Below, one piece after another: positions 47,368 through 60,847 of a DNA stretch of 64,000 bases. A model generated the notes under the pieces. The model ran no database searches, had not been told where the DNA came from, and saw only the letters and a program-made list of their open reading frames with translations. The stretch is from Ailurus styani. Lineage: Eukaryota > Chordata > Mammalia > Carnivora > Ailuridae. Position 1 is the first letter of the stretch, and each line of letters begins with the position of its first letter. The translations under genes were made by a program, and so were the position numbers. The stretch is from NCBI GenBank assembly GCA_002007465.1, contig LNAC01000065.1:767929-831928 (forward strand), given 5' to 3'.

Positions 47368-47659
47368 ATATATTTAGTAACATGTGAAATAGTAATTAAT
47401 TAATTAAATTATTTAAATAACCTGAATAAAGGCCCATGATGCCATTTTAAAAATTTTTCTAAATTTAAATTCAATTACCCAACATATAAATAAAAAGAAA
47501 ATTTTGTAGAAAATATTTTGTAGATTAAAAAAAGATAAAATGAAATAATTCAAATGCTAATAGTGTTTTACATCTGGTTAATGAGACAAACGGTGATTTT
47601 TAAATTTCGTACATTTTTTGAATTTTCTAGAATTTAAAAATTGATTTAATGTTTTCGAA

Positions 47660-48300
47660 TTAATAGACTTTAATTTTTAGAATAGTTTTAGATTTATAGA
47701 ACTATATAGGAAGTAGGTGATGTTCCCACATACTCACACCTAGTTTTCCCTATTATTAACATCTTCCATTAGTATGGTACATTTATCATAGCTAATGAAC
47801 CAGTATTGATACCTGGTTACCCAAAGGCCAGGCTTCATTCAGATTTCTTTAGTTTTCACCTAGTATTGTTTCTGTGTTCCAGGACACCATATTAAATTTA
47901 GTTGTCATTGGGCTTCTCTTGGCTGTGACAGTTTCTCAGATATTCCCTGTCTTCAGCGGCCTTAACAGTGTTGAGGAGTATTGGTCAGGCCTTTCGTTGG
48001 TTGGCCCATTGGAATTTGTCCTGTGTTTTTGTTATGATTAGACTGGGGTTATGGGCTGTGGAGAAGAAGACCATAGAGATGAAGTACTATTTCATTACAT
48101 CATATTATGTCATTTCATGATGTACTATCAACATGATAATAAGTAATAACATTATAATAGATAATAAGGTAGATTAAATGATTGCATTAGAGAGTTTTTA
48201 TGTTTTACTGGTTTTGTTTTGTTTTGTGGTATTTTCTCCCCCAAAGAACTAGTTCTCAGACTTCTTTTATTTTTCTATTTTATTATGCTTAATTCATGTA
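47660..48300 (-). mobile_element. L1M-class 3' UTR fragment
   Basis: The phrases ctattattaacatcttccat, ccattggaatttgtcctgtg and gattagactggggttatggg follow an old L1 3' UTR in reverse. Confidence 0.6.
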
Positions 48301-48478
48301 TTTTCATTTTTTAATATCTATTAGTATAAGTACACCAGCCATGATCTACTTTAGTAGGATCACACAGGCTCTAAGATATAGAATGTGTTTTGTTATTCTC
48401 ACTCTTACTATATTCTGCAAATTCTATATAGAATTTTTTTTTTGAGTTGTTTATAAGAGAATTTAAAAAAATATCCAA

Positions 48479-48663
48479 GGGATGCCTGGGTGGCTCAGTC
48501 ATTTAAGCGTCTGTCTTCGGCTCAGGTCATGATCCCAGAGTCCTGGGATCGAGTCCCACATCAGGCTCCCTGCTCAGCCGAGAACCTGCTTCTTCCCCTA
48601 CCCTTCCTCCACTTGTGCTCTCTCTCTCTCTGACAAATAAATAAAATCTTTTAAAAAATAAAT
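48479..48663 (+). mobile_element. SINEC, TSD
   Basis: A full copy has a TSD (aaaaaatatccaa) ending at 48478 on the left and spanning 48664-48676 on the right. Confidence 0.93.
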
Positions 48664-48676
48664 AAAAAATATCCAA

Positions 48677-49560
48677 ATGGTAGGGCTCTGTATCATAATT
48701 TTGTGATTAGTTTTTAGTTTTTCTTTTGTGTTATTAGATTCTGTATTATCTCTGCTTTTTTTGTTTGGCTTATTTGTGGCCTAATAAATGGGAAATGACC
48801 TGTCTTATTAGTTATGCAATTTTGATTTTTTTATGTCTTTACTTAAGTTGGTTCATTGACCTGTCATAAGTTAGAAAAGGCACATTAAAGTTATCTGCCT
48901 TTTCAGTGTATCTGTCCTTGTATTTTCTGTAGCTTTTGTGGTGAATTTTGGTGCTATTACTTGGTGTGTTAGATCCTTAATACTGATCTTTAATACTGTT
49001 TAATACTTGGTGTGTTAGAACTTTAATACTGGATATATCTCTTATACGTAGCATACAATTGGGAGTTTGTTTTGTTTTGTTTTTAGATTCTATTTATTTA
49101 TTTGACAGAGAGAGAAATAGCAAGAGAGGGAACACAAGCAGGGGGAGGGGAAGAGGGAGAAGTAAGCTTCCTGCCAAGCAGGAAGCCCAATGCAGGGCTC
49201 GATCCCAGAACCCTGGGATCATGACCTGAGCTGAAGGCAGATGCTTAATTACTGAGCCACCCAGGTGCCCCAGTTGGGAGTTTTGTCTTGATTTCCAATC
49301 TTAGAATCTTTTTTTACTTACTTATTTATTTTTGTAGCTTACCATGGCCATTCATTGAAATAGCTAGTATTTCCAGCTTAGTTTTACTATCATATTATAT
49401 GTCTTTGTGTTGTTTCTATTGTTTCTCACAGCAAAATCTTTCACTGTGTGGTCTGTTTTGTTTTATGTTGTGCTCTTTCTGACAATTTGGAGATTTGTAT
49501 TTTATTTTCAGTTCTTCCAGAGGTTTAAAACTACCTAAGATGCATTTTATCTTTTTTTTA
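48677..49560 (-). mobile_element. Possible L1-derived AT-rich sequence
   Basis: The T-rich wording on both sides of the SINE at 49070 (for example acattaaagttatctgcctt) resembles L1 in reverse. The match is weak. Confidence 0.35.
49070..49273 (-). mobile_element. SINEC, TSD
   Basis: A reverse copy has a 10-base TSD (ttgggagttt) at 49060-49069 and 49274-49283. Confidence 0.92.
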
Positions 49561-50984
49561 GACTGTGCTAGTTGTCTCCCTTCTGAAATAAGTGATCACA
49601 GAAGTAGTTTACAAATTGCATCACAATTTTTATCTGCTTTCTGATAGCTTTTCTTCTGGTAAATTTTCTTGGTTTGCCTTTTTGTTTTGTTTTGTTTTGT
49701 TTTCCCCTTTTCCTCCTTTATTTCTTCTGTAAGCATCTTTGACTCTACCCTGTGCTTGTTCCTCTTTGGAAGAGGAGAAGCTTCTCTAGGTCGAAATTTT
49801 GCCATGGATTTATGTAGAGGAAAGGCCAGGAAGTATTTTAGGAGAAAAGGATGGTTCGTGATAACTTCGTTCAAGGACTGCGGCCGTGATTTCTTTTGGC
49901 CTTGCTTCTACCCAGGCTCTGGAGATCTGCAGCCCTGGGCTTCCCCCAGTGCAGGCCTCTCCTCCCGTTCTGCCTCAGGGACTCACCGCTTCCTGCCATG
50001 ATGGCTGATGATGGCCGTCTGTGCTTTCCTTTGCTAGCCCCGCCCTCTCGCCTCAGGGTGTCCCAGGCCGCTCCTGTGCTTCTGTTTGGGAACCCTTGGT
50101 TTTTTCCACCAGGGAGTGCCAGCTTCATCCTAGACCTGCGGCCACAGGTGCTCTCTCCGTTTTTGGCAGCCCTTTACTGTTCTTGGCAGTCTTTCCCTAG
50201 AAGTTGTGGTTCGGGTTACAAATGTGTTCTAGTTTCACGGAAGATAACATTTACATTTCTCGTGCTCTTTCTCCTTTATTTTAGGTGGTTTGGGATATGA
50301 AAAGGAGTAACTGTGTTCTGCTATCTTAGAACTGTCTAGTGTTGCACATTTTTATGTGCTCTGGTTTCCACCAGATTAAACATTAGCCAGAGCTCTCGGG
50401 ATAGGGTTGGCATGCGCGGAAGCTGGGGTCTGCAAATAGAAAGGAAAGAAAATGGGAGTTGAGAATAAATAGGAGAGTTAACAAGGAATCCGTGGTATAC
50501 CCGGGTGCTGTGCAGCAGCAGCGCCCTTTCCTTCTCCACCTGGACTGTGGCTGGGAGTGTGCCGCTGTTCGGGTGGGAGGTGGTGGCCGGATGGGCCAGG
50601 GCACGAAACAGGCCCACCTCTGGGTCTGCCTCGGAGGAAGTTGTTCGGAACCCAGCAGCTCTTCGACCAGAGGGAAGGGCACACGACTCTGCCTGGACTG
50701 GCTGGAGGGCTCACCTCTCCACCTTTCCCCACATCCAGGGCTTTCCAAGCAGCTCAAGCACCCTGGATTCTGGCCAGCCTCTTAGAAATGGTGGCCAGGT
50801 CCTCCTCCCTGAAAACCAGGATCCTGCCTCAGAGGAGGTTGTGGGGGGTCAGTGTTGTTAACCAGTGTTTGTGTGCCCGAAGAAAGAGCACGCCCATCCA
50901 AAGGGAAGGGGTACTTGTGGGATGCCCAGGGGATAGAGCCAGAGAGGAAAACCATGCCAACAGAGTCTGAGGCTTGGCCCTTTA

Positions 50985-51160
50985 TATTATTGTCTTGCAG
51001 ATTACCACACTACCCAGAGGGCTATTTATCCCCATTTTACAGATGAGGAAACCAGAGTCTAAGAGAGGCATAGAGACCTTTCTTTGGACAAACAGCTTAG
51101 TGATGGAGACAGGGATTTGGATACAGTTCTATCTGGCTCCGGAGCCCAGACACTAGCCCC
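50985..51160 (+). repeat. MIR
   Basis: ccccattttacagatgagga is the forward MIR core. Confidence 0.8.
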
Positions 51161-51409
51161 CTTATTCCCCTGCCTCCCACTCACCTTCCCATGGAGACCC
51201 CACCCAATCCTCAGATGGTTGTCTTGTGTCCATGCTCATGTGCCTGGGTGAATTTGCTGGATCCTCACTCTGTGTCTTCCTTCTTGAGCCTGGCTACACT
51301 TTAGATACTATTTAAGCTCCCCAGGGAAGCCGGGGCAGGAACCAAAGGCCCACACCTTAAACTTCTACATCCCTGTGTCCTGGGCCCTCTCTCCCCTCGG
51401 CCTTGGCAC

Positions 51410-51510
51410 AGGCTTTCTCCCCTGGAACCAAATACACCTGGATTCTTCTCCAGGCTCTGTGGTCTTGGGTAAATCACTTTACATCTCTAGGCTCAGTCCT
51501 TATTTCTAAA
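51410..51510 (-). repeat. MIR fragment
   Basis: gtggtcttgggtaaatcact fits the reverse MIR. Confidence 0.7.
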
Positions 51511-51535
51511 ATAAAATGGTCTATGATTGCTGGCA

Positions 51536-51795
51536 GAATAGAACACAGACTCTGAAGCCAGATGATCTCAGTGTGAATCTGAGCTCAGCACATTATTAGC
51601 TGTGGGACTTTAGCTAATTCCTTATCCTTTCTCTTCTCTAGTTTTCGCAACTATAAAATGGGAATAATAATGCACATATCTTACAGGGAGGACTTAAGGA
51701 TTAAATGATAATGTGAACTGTTTGAAACCGCGTCTGGCATATGAAAAGTACTAGATTGATGCCAGATATTGTTAGAGTACTTCATTGTTATTATT
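51536..51795 (-). repeat. MIR, nearly full length, next to exon 2
   Basis: ctctgaagccagatgatctc, gcaactataaaatgggaata and tctggcatatgaaaagtact follow MIR in reverse. It ends about 80 bases before the exon 2 acceptor. Confidence 0.85.
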
Positions 51796-51877
51796 AATGC
51801 ATGCAAAGGACCCAGCCTCTGGGCATCAGTGGCTGTTGACGCTGTTGTCATAACCGGTGCCCTTTGCTTTCTTCCAG

Positions 51878-52732
<855 letters not shown>

Positions 52733-52859
52733 TGAGTTGGGGGGGGCGGGGGGGTTCCGGTGGCTGCCTGTCTCTGGAGGCGTTGGGGAGGGCGGCAGGG
52801 AGCAGGGAAGGCCCCGCCCTCCATTGTCACTTGGGATGACCCTACTGCCTGGGGGATGT

Positions 52860-53060
52860 GGACTCTTGGACTCTCATTTACTGGCTTGGTGGTCTTGCGC
52901 TGTGCCTCAGTTTTCTCACCTGCAAAAGTGGCACAAGGATGGTAATCTTGGTCAGGGTTGTTGTGAGGATCAACCAAGATAATAATATAGGTGAAGTGCG
53001 TAGACCCATGACTGACACCTAATGAAGGCTTCCTGCATTAATGCTAATGGTGAATCTTGC
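52860..53060 (-). repeat. MIR
   Basis: tgtgcctcagttttctcacc and gttgttgtgaggatcaacca are the reverse MIR core, shortly after the exon 2 donor. Confidence 0.8.
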
Positions 53061-54179
53061 TGTCTGCGTACGGGTCATGGAAAATGATGTCTCCTGTGTG
53101 CCAGGGCTCAAGCTCGCAGCAGAGGAGAGTGACAGTAGGAGGCATAGTGCCTGCACTTGAATGCCCTGTACTCTGAGCTACTGATAAATAGTAAGTGATG
53201 ATAATAACAACTATCATTTATTGACTGCCTACTGAAGGCAGGGATTGCACACCCAATTTGCAGCTCTCCTTGGGGAGCTGTCTGTTTAAAGGGGTCACCT
53301 GCCCCTCATCTCTAGCGGATTATCGCTTCCTGGGAATGAGAACCAGAAGTCGTAGAATCTTTTGATTTTTCCAAGAGGACCCAGAAATCTAGATTTGCGT
53401 GAAAGAGCCCCATTTTTGAAGCTGGCCGCTGCTGAGAACACCATGTGGGCAAACAAAACCCCCTTGCAGGCTGTAGACAAGCCCCCAGGCTACTGGGGGG
53501 ACCCTGGCAGCTTGGAGGCCTCCTCTCATTTAATATGCACCATGATGCTGTGAGGCAGCCTCGAAATCATGGCAACGAAATCGGTTATGGTTTCAGGAGG
53601 GAGTCGCTCGGGGAGGCAGGGTGGCCCCTGCATGGAGGCGTGCATGGCCGCCCGCTGAGGGGAGCCTCACGGGCTCACCCGCTCCTCGCTCCTCATCTAC
53701 CCAGGACACTTCCTGCCACAGCCCGATGAAGCTCACAGGCAGGTGCTTACTGCCGGCATTCCTGTCTGCTCACGTCAGACGAGAGCTATAATTGCCCCCA
53801 TTTCAGAGAGGAGAGAACAGAGGAGCAGAGCCACAGAGAACCAGCCCCCGCCTAGGTCTGTCAGCCTCCGAGGCCCATTTGTTTCCCAAGGCTCCCTCCC
53901 TTCAGTGGAGGGACTGAGAGTAACACCCCAGAAAACAAGTCAAGAGCAAGATTTTACTCAAGTAAAATTTATGTTTACCTTGAGTGTAGGGTAGGTTGGC
54001 TGTTTTCAAGGGTGGTGGGCCAGCAGAAAGTGGCTGGTAAGCTCAGCTCTCCGGTGTAACAGGCGACATTCTTGCTCAGATTTCATTTTCTTGGTTGTTA
54101 GATGAAGATTGCCATTCATGGCGAAGTGTTGTTCTGTTTTCTCTGATTAACCGGTTGGATCTAGGAGCAGATGAGTGTG

Positions 54180-55320
54180 TCCTGAGAAGGGGCTAGTTTA
54201 TTTTAATCCCAATGCCTTGTGGAGAATGTCTGGAACCCTCACAGACCTGGGGACCAGGCAAACCCCCATACCGAGAAAACCAACAGGAACAACAAACACT
54301 CTTTTCAAGCAGAATTGGAAAACTTACTTGCCAGATTTTATCATGGGAGCAAAAGAGTGGACTTGGTGTACAAGGCTTTGGAGTATGACACGCCTTAGTG
54401 CCAAGTGGCTCCCCAGTGCTCAGTGGTTTTGTGTCTCTGGTGAGTCATTCTAATGCCTTACAACTCATTTTGCTTATCAGTAAAATGGGACAGTATCAGG
54501 TCCCTTTCATAGCTGCTATAAGATTGGTATGGTGGTACCAATGATATGGTAGCTGGGATCACAGGCTGACATTGATAGCCAGCAGGAGCTCCCTGAGCCA
54601 ATAGTTGGGCCCCCAAGGTGGGCTTTCTCTTGGGCATTGGTTCACACTCAGCTATTACCAGTTGCTTAGTTTTCAGGTACAAAGCTAAGGTGCTAATAAG
54701 GTTGTAGCCAGTGGCTCCCCCATGCATGTTAGGATCGGGAGCAATCAAGCATGGCATCCTCCTTGGTGCAATGTTGGTGGGGAGCTGGGTGGGAAAGGAC
54801 AGCTGTTCTTGGGGCATTCTGAGCTCTTGGATCCTTCAGGTGGCTGGAGAAGCTTGGTGCAGCTGAAACTTGGCCTGTTCCACTTCCAGTGATTTTTGAG
54901 CTTGGCTGAACCTGGAATGGTCATCAGGGAGGCAAGGGAAGGCCAAGATGTCATGTGATGCAAGCCTGTAGCATCTGTCATTCCGTGTCAGGATTGGTTT
55001 GTCTGCTGTGGCACTGGCCTGTCCTCCAGATAGGGGTAGTGTTCTCTATTGTGGGCAGGATATGATGGCAGAGAGGGGGACCTCAGCTTTTCTGGGCTTT
55101 GAAAGGTCATGGTTAACCTAAGACAAGTCCTGACTACAGAATAAGCCTTAGGATGTGTTGCCATGGAGTCTGATCAGGGCTAGTTGGGAGGGGACTGTGT
55201 GATGCCTATAGCTGGTGACCTGGGCTGATGTCCCCCAGGGCATCCCTGGGCGCTGGGAAGGGTTTGGCCCCAGGGAGTCCCTGGACAGGGAAGGTGACCC
55301 AAGTTAGGGTTCTGTACCTA
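54180..55320. other. Unassigned intronic stretch with open minus-strand frames
   Basis: Two overlapping minus-strand open frames (54458-54817 and 54745-54981) look less random than average, being rich in Pro and Gln with short charged stretches. I do not recognise a protein family. No splice sites or poly(A) tail point to a processed copy. It could be a decayed retrocopy or chance. A reverse MIR trace lies at 54430-54530. Confidence 0.25.
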
Positions 55321-55534
55321 AGAATTCTGAGCCAACATTGGTTGTAGACACGATGTCAAGTTTCCACACTCAGACCCAACAGGGACGTGGGGAAGCACAG
55401 TCAGAGACAGACTCCGGAACAGAAAGGCAGGGGTGCTCTCTGGGGTCACTTCTCCAGATCATCAGGGAGAGAAGGGTACCCAAGGCCCCCCCCTCACAGA
55501 CTGTGTTGGACTCTGGCCCCAGTGCTCACCAGAA

Positions 55535-55625
55535 AGCTGGGCACAAGAATGACCTCATCTCTCTGAACCTCAGTGTTCTCCTCTGTAAAATGGGCATGAT
55601 AAAGCTCACAGCCACAGAGCAGACA
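55535..55625 (-). repeat. MIR fragment
   Basis: ctgaacctcagtgttctcct and ctctgtaaaatgggcatgat fit the reverse MIR. Confidence 0.7.
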
Positions 55626-56104
55626 CACAGCAATGGGAACTCACGGCTTCCATTAACTAGGTGAGGCAGGTCCTGGGCTCACCTATGGATTACAACAAAA
55701 GTGGCCTGGATAGAGAAGCTTCTCTTCTAATGTGATGGAAGTAAGTTGATGGATATCCTTTTCTCAGTGTTTGAATTGTTATGACTATGAAAGCAAGACT
55801 CAAAAAGGACTAACCACATTTAACTATGAAGCATGTGTTTTTTGGGGGTAGAGCTTCTAGAATCTTGTGTTCATTGGGGATAGAGCTTCTAGAAACATGT
55901 TTTCCGCTGCAAATACATTCTTCAGCCACAGCATGGAGTGAAGCAGCTCCGCCTCTCAGGGTTTACTGCGAAGAACTCAGATGCCCGGGGGCTCTGCCGT
56001 CTGAGCAAAGCCTGGGACAGAGACCGGGCAAGTGAGCAAGCTGTCTCCAGATTCCCAGGTCCACAGCCCAAGTGATAACCGGTAACAACACACCACCCAT
56101 AACT

Positions 56105-56315
56105 ACCTCTCACATGGTACTCAGTCTGTGCTGGCCTCTATTCTAAGCTCTTCCCACATTTTCACTCATTTAATCCTTGCAACTACTCTTTCAGCGAATG
56201 CCTGTATTACCTCATTTTATAATGAAGACATTGCAGCCCAGACAGCTTGAGTCAGTTGCTCAAGTTTGCACAACTAGTAAGCGGGGGAACCAGGATACTC
56301 AAACCGAGGCACACT
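56105..56315 (+). repeat. MIR, nearly full length
   Basis: tttcactcatttaatccttg, cctcattttataatgaagac and gcacaactagtaagcggggg follow MIR forward. Confidence 0.85.
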
Positions 56316-56944
56316 GGCCCAGCAGGCCCCTTGTGGAGATGTTTGCAGAGGGCAGAAAGGGGAGGAATAGGAGAGTCCACTCCACCGGGCTGGGTGGCCA
56401 TGCAGCCCACTGGACCTTTTCTTCAGTGGTAGATCTGGATGAGACCCTGAGATGCTGTCCCCGCCATTCTCCTCACTCCTGCCTTCATCTCCAGCCCTCA
56501 AAGCTCTTGGCTCAGCACAGAGCTCCACGGGGTGTTCTGAAAAGTTAGCTGCATCAAGACAGCTCCAGCAGTGTCTGTGAATCAGGCTTGCTTTGGTCGC
56601 TAACAGGAGAATGTCACTGAAAATGCCCCAGCCGCTGTGAGGTTTGGCCCCACTGCCGTGAGGTGGGCCAGCCCTTGGGAATTGGCTCCAGGCTGGCTTC
56701 CGGAACTGCTCTTTTGCTCTCTGGCCCCTCCTGCCACATGGTGGAGGCCAGGAGGGTTGACAGAACAGCTTTGTCTCCTGTCTGGGAGATCCTGGGTGGT
56801 GAGTGGTGCATGAGTGACACAGGAAGTGGAGAGGAGCCCCAGACGGAGACGGACGGGCTGGGAGCCCCACACAGCCATGATTTTGGGGGCATAATGATTA
56901 TACTTCCTTTTATACCACCCACGTTTTATGCTCGGGGCCACGTG

Positions 56945-56971
56945 TTCTCTCTCTCTCTCTCTCTCTCTCTT
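56945..56971 (+). repeat. (CT)n microsatellite
   Basis: A pure CT run. Confidence 0.95.
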
Positions 56972-56974
56972 AAC

Positions 56975-57095
56975 CCATACAATAAGCTTTGAGATGATGT
57001 TGCAGTTACTTCCATTTTGTAGATTGGCAAATGGAATCTTGGAGAGGTAAAGAACTCACAAACTTGATCAAGGGCAAGCAGGTAGCCCGCGGGAG
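56975..57095 (+). repeat. MIR fragment
   Basis: ttccattttgtagattggca fits the forward MIR core. Confidence 0.65.
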
Positions 57096-57842
57096 GACTG
57101 TGCTTCACCCCCGTCCATCAGCACCCCTGCGCCCGGCCTCCTGCCGCCTGGGCCAGCCCTGACTCCATTTTGTCCACCGTGTCAGGCCTGATTCCACAGG
57201 ACAAGTGTCGGCGCCGGGGCTCCTTCTCTGGGGCTTGGAGAGTGGGAAATGTGGGACCTCAGGCCTAACTGGCAGGGAGGGCTTGTCCACCTGCATCAAG
57301 CCAGGGAAGCTGTATTTACAGACGTTATTCCTAGATGGTTTAATTGACCTGCCAACAAGTATTTATTGGCAGAGCGGCTCAGCAGAAGAGGCCGGCAGCC
57401 AGCCAAGGCTTCTGGTATTGATGAAGGCCAGAGAATCTTCTACCAGGTTGAGGACAAGGACACCATCCCCTTGCCAGAGCCATCCTCCAGTCTGCACTGA
57501 ACGCACCAGCTTCCTGCTCGACTCCCACATGTCTCCTGGGTGCCACAGCCCTCCCGACCTCCCTGACGTCGAGACGCAGCTCCTTGGCCCTCCCGCCCCA
57601 GGCCTGATCTCCCCTTCACCCCTCTGCCCTGTCATTCTGCTCTGACCCCAACTCACCCCCAATCCTCAGCCCAGGGCTCTGCCCCCTGCACCCTCCTTCA
57701 GCACCAAGTCTCCTCCATCCACCCCATCCACTTACTTTTCCACAGTGGAGATGAAGGGAGTTCCTCAGGACAAGGGATGGTGACCCAGGAGGCATGTGTG
57801 GGGAAGTTGACAGAGGAGGGACTTAAAAATATGTGTGCATTT

Positions 57843-58018
57843 GGGAGTGCCTGGGTGGCTCAGTGGGTTAAGCAGCTGCTTTCAGCTCAGGTCATGATTC
57901 CAGGGGCCTGGGATTGACCCCGCGTCTGGCTCGCTGCTCAGCGGGGAGCCTGCTTCTCCCCGCCCCCCACCCCGCTCATGCTCTCTCTTGTGATCTCTCT
58001 CTCAAATGGGTAAAATCT
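57843..58018 (+). mobile_element. SINEC, tail split by another SINE
   Basis: The plus copy runs to tcaaatgggtaaaatctt; its A-rich tail resumes at 58221-58251 after an inserted minus copy. Outer flanks gtgtgcattt (before 57842) and gtacgcattt (after 58251) are a decayed TSD. Confidence 0.88.
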
Positions 58019-58022
58019 TTTT

Positions 58023-58220
58023 ATTTTTTATTTTATTTTTTAAAAAGATTTTATTCATTTATTTGGCAGAGAGAGAGAGAATACAAGCAGAGGGAGAGGC
58101 AGAGGGAGAAGCAGACTCCTACTGAGCAGGGATCCTGACACAAGGCTCGATTCCAGGACCCTGAGATCATGACCTGAGCCAAAGACAAATGCTTAACCAA
58201 CAGAGCCACCCACGCCCTCC
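58023..58220 (-). mobile_element. SINEC inserted into the tail of the previous SINE
   Basis: A reverse full copy lies between tcaaatgggtaaaatctt (58002-58019) and tcaaatagataaaaatctt (58221-58239), an imperfect duplication of the host tail. Confidence 0.88.
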
Positions 58221-58541
58221 TCAAATAGATAAAAATCTTAAAAAAAAAAAAAGTACGCATTTACTTTTAAAAGGCAAACTGTGCACATAGCAACAAATTT
58301 AAATATTATAATGAAATACCCTCCCACCCATTAGCTCCCTAGCTCCTATCCCTGCTGGCATCCACCATAATAGTTTCTCATGTGTCCTTCCAGAAATTTA
58401 TGACAGAGAAATTTTACATGAATGTGATCATGCTGTAAACATTGCTCTGAGTCTCACTCCCCCCTCATAGATCTTGGCAATTATTTAATATGATTACTAT
58501 AGAGTTGCCTCATTCTTTATTAGCAGCTGTGTGGGTTTTCT

Positions 58542-58747
58542 TTTCTTTTTTTTTTTTAAGATTTTACTTATTTATTTGACACAGAGAGAGAGAGATTACA
58601 AGTAGGCAGAGAGGCAGACAGAGAGAGAGAAGGAAGCAGGCTCCCCACTGAGCAGAGAGCCCAATGCGGGGCTCCATCCCAGGACCCTGAGATCATGACC
58701 TGAGCCGAAGGCAGAGGCTCTAACCCACTGAGCCACCCAGGCACCCC
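58542..58747 (-). mobile_element. SINEC
   Basis: A reverse full copy has a short TSD (ggttttctt) at 58533-58541 and 58749-58757. Confidence 0.92.
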
Positions 58748-58899
58748 AGGTTTTCTTGGTATGGTTGTATCGCAGTTTATTTTATTCAGACCTCCATTTT
58801 TTTTTTTTTTTGACATTTAGGGAGTTCCCAACTTTGAGAATAAACTTTGATTCCAATTTACATTTCATTTCTGCCCCCTTCTGGCTAATTAACATTCCC

Positions 58900-59040
58900 A
58901 AGTCTTCGTTTTCTCCTCTGTGCAGTGGGAATAATTATGTGTGCCTTACATAGTTGCTGTGGGGATTAGAAATGAGGCAGAAATGAAGCATCGTCCAGCA
59001 TGTGGCTCAGAGTGGGGGTGTGTGCCAGAGGGCACTCAGG
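58900..59040 (-). repeat. MIR fragment
   Basis: cgttttctcctctgtgcagt and gttgctgtggggattagaaa fit the reverse MIR. Confidence 0.7.
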
Positions 59041-59984
59041 TCTGACTGTGTTTACCTGGCATTACTGACTGTGCCATGTCCAGTGCTGAGCTCATTCTGG
59101 CCCCTTGATGAATCTTGTGAGTAGCTTGGTTTCTAGTTTAAAGTACAGCAGAATCACATTAATTTGCTGTGATGGAGGCTTCAAACACAGCGCCGGACTA
59201 GGAGCATTTGAATTGTAGAATCTGGTCAGTCCTTATGTGGGGCGTGTGTCAGCGCGCCGAGTCACCTCACCGCTTACCTGCGCAGGACACATCCATGTTG
59301 GGGGTGGGCTGCTGTTGCTGCTCTTGCCAGGGCTGAGGCTGATAGTTCTTTGAGGCAGGGCCTCCCTCCGTGGCACCCGTTGGAACTGAGCACATAGTAG
59401 GTGCTCAGTAAGTGCGTTTGAATCTGCCGGCCTCCCTCCAGCTGCTGAGCTTTTCTGTGCCCTTCTGCACAGGAGCAGTTCTGCACGGGAGTCACAGTTG
59501 GCTGGAACAGAGGGAGGCTGGCTAGGAGAGGCCGCCCCCTTGAAGCCTGACCCTAGGGTGACCCAGTCCCACCTCTCATTGTGTGTGGAGCACAGCACAT
59601 CTGTCCCCACACTCGGCCGGGCCCAGGCTGCGCGATGGGCTGGGCCATTCAATTCAGAATCTTGACATTCAAAAAGTGGCCCCTACCCTTTGTTTGCCAC
59701 AAAAAGGAACAGACTTTCAGCTGAAAGCGGTTTTTGTGGCCTTGCTCTGAGTGTGGGGGCCGTTCACATTTGAACAGTCGTGAGGAGGTTGACTCTTGGA
59801 CGTCCTGCCTGCAGGAAGGGGGCTTTGAAATGCAGGCTCAGTCAGGAGAGTGTCCACCGTGGGCCACAGCGGAGTCACTTGCAGAGGCACTGCAAACAAT
59901 ATGCACCTTCCCTCTTCCTCTCAGAGGGGCTCCGTGGGGCCTCATGGGAAGGGCTGGGGCTCACTCCTGACTGGGCTGCTTGTG

Positions 59985-60140
59985 AGCTGTGACCCTGACC
60001 AAGTCCACTCACGCTGGAGCCTCAGTTTCTTCGTCGGTAATAGTAATAGATACATACTATGCCACAGGCGTTGGGACTGTGGATGATAGAAAGTGACTGG
60101 GCGCATGCCTGGCCCATAGTAGATACTGGGAAAAGTAGGT
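59985..60140 (-). repeat. MIR
   Basis: ctgtgaccctgaccaagtcc and gcctggcccatagtagatac fit the reverse MIR. Confidence 0.75.
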
Positions 60141-60719
60141 TTAAAAATCGCCAGTCATGACTATCACAGCTCCCGTAGATTGGTAAAATTACCGTTAGTG
60201 TTATTAAATGTGGAAATAATTATTGTTATTAATTTTGGTCTGAGGGATTTCACATAAGGGAATATGTTAGCTTGGGGAGGTTTTTGACTCCTTTCTCTTT
60301 CAGATACTTGATGGAAATGCCACCTGAGGTTCAGAGACCACTGTGGGTTTGTCATAAATGAGCCGGGAGTGTTGAGCCTTCCCCATGAGCAGTTTCAAAG
60401 GTTTCCAGCTAAGCGTCTGGTTTAAGCGTTTTGTAGTTCCTGGTGGTGACTTGCTTGGTGAACGTGTGTTCAGTGAGGATGTCCACATAAACAGGCTCCT
60501 CAGCAGCTGTGGCCCACGTGTATATTCAGTGGGGACAAGCTGCCGAGGGGCTGGGCCTGAGGGACAGCATCTGCCTCTGAACAGATGGCCACTACGCCTG
60601 GCTGTTGCTAGCCCCTGCTGGACCTGTGGAGGAAAGGGATGGGGGAAGAGGTGGCAGGAGGGCGAGGCAGGCCCCAGGCCATGGAGTGGGAACAGATGCC
60701 GTCTGGCAGCCGGGCCCAG

Positions 60720-60820
60720 ACCCCCACTTTACAGGTGGGGGCTGAATGGACCAGAGAGCAGGGAGGACTTGCCCAAGGTCACCGGCTAATTTGCAGCAGA
60801 ACCAGACCTAAAACACAGGC
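60720..60820 (+). repeat. MIR fragment
   Basis: cttgcccaaggtcaccggct fits the forward MIR. Confidence 0.65.
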
Positions 60821-60847
60821 GTCCAATCCTCCTTAAAAATGCACCTC

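Larger units (their letters stand above)
35934..51877 (+). other. SPSB4: SPSB4 intron 1
   Basis: The interval between the donor at 35934 and the acceptor at 51877 is 15.9 kb. It carries MIRs near both ends, an old L1 fragment (37.7-38.07 kb), about nine SINEs, minus-strand L1M fragments (46.3-49.5 kb) and a CTCF-like motif near 40.99 kb. No additional coding exon is visible. Stretches at 39.7-42.2 kb and 42.5-46.3 kb are mostly unique sequence of moderate GC with only weak MIR or other old-repeat traces. Confidence 0.7.
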
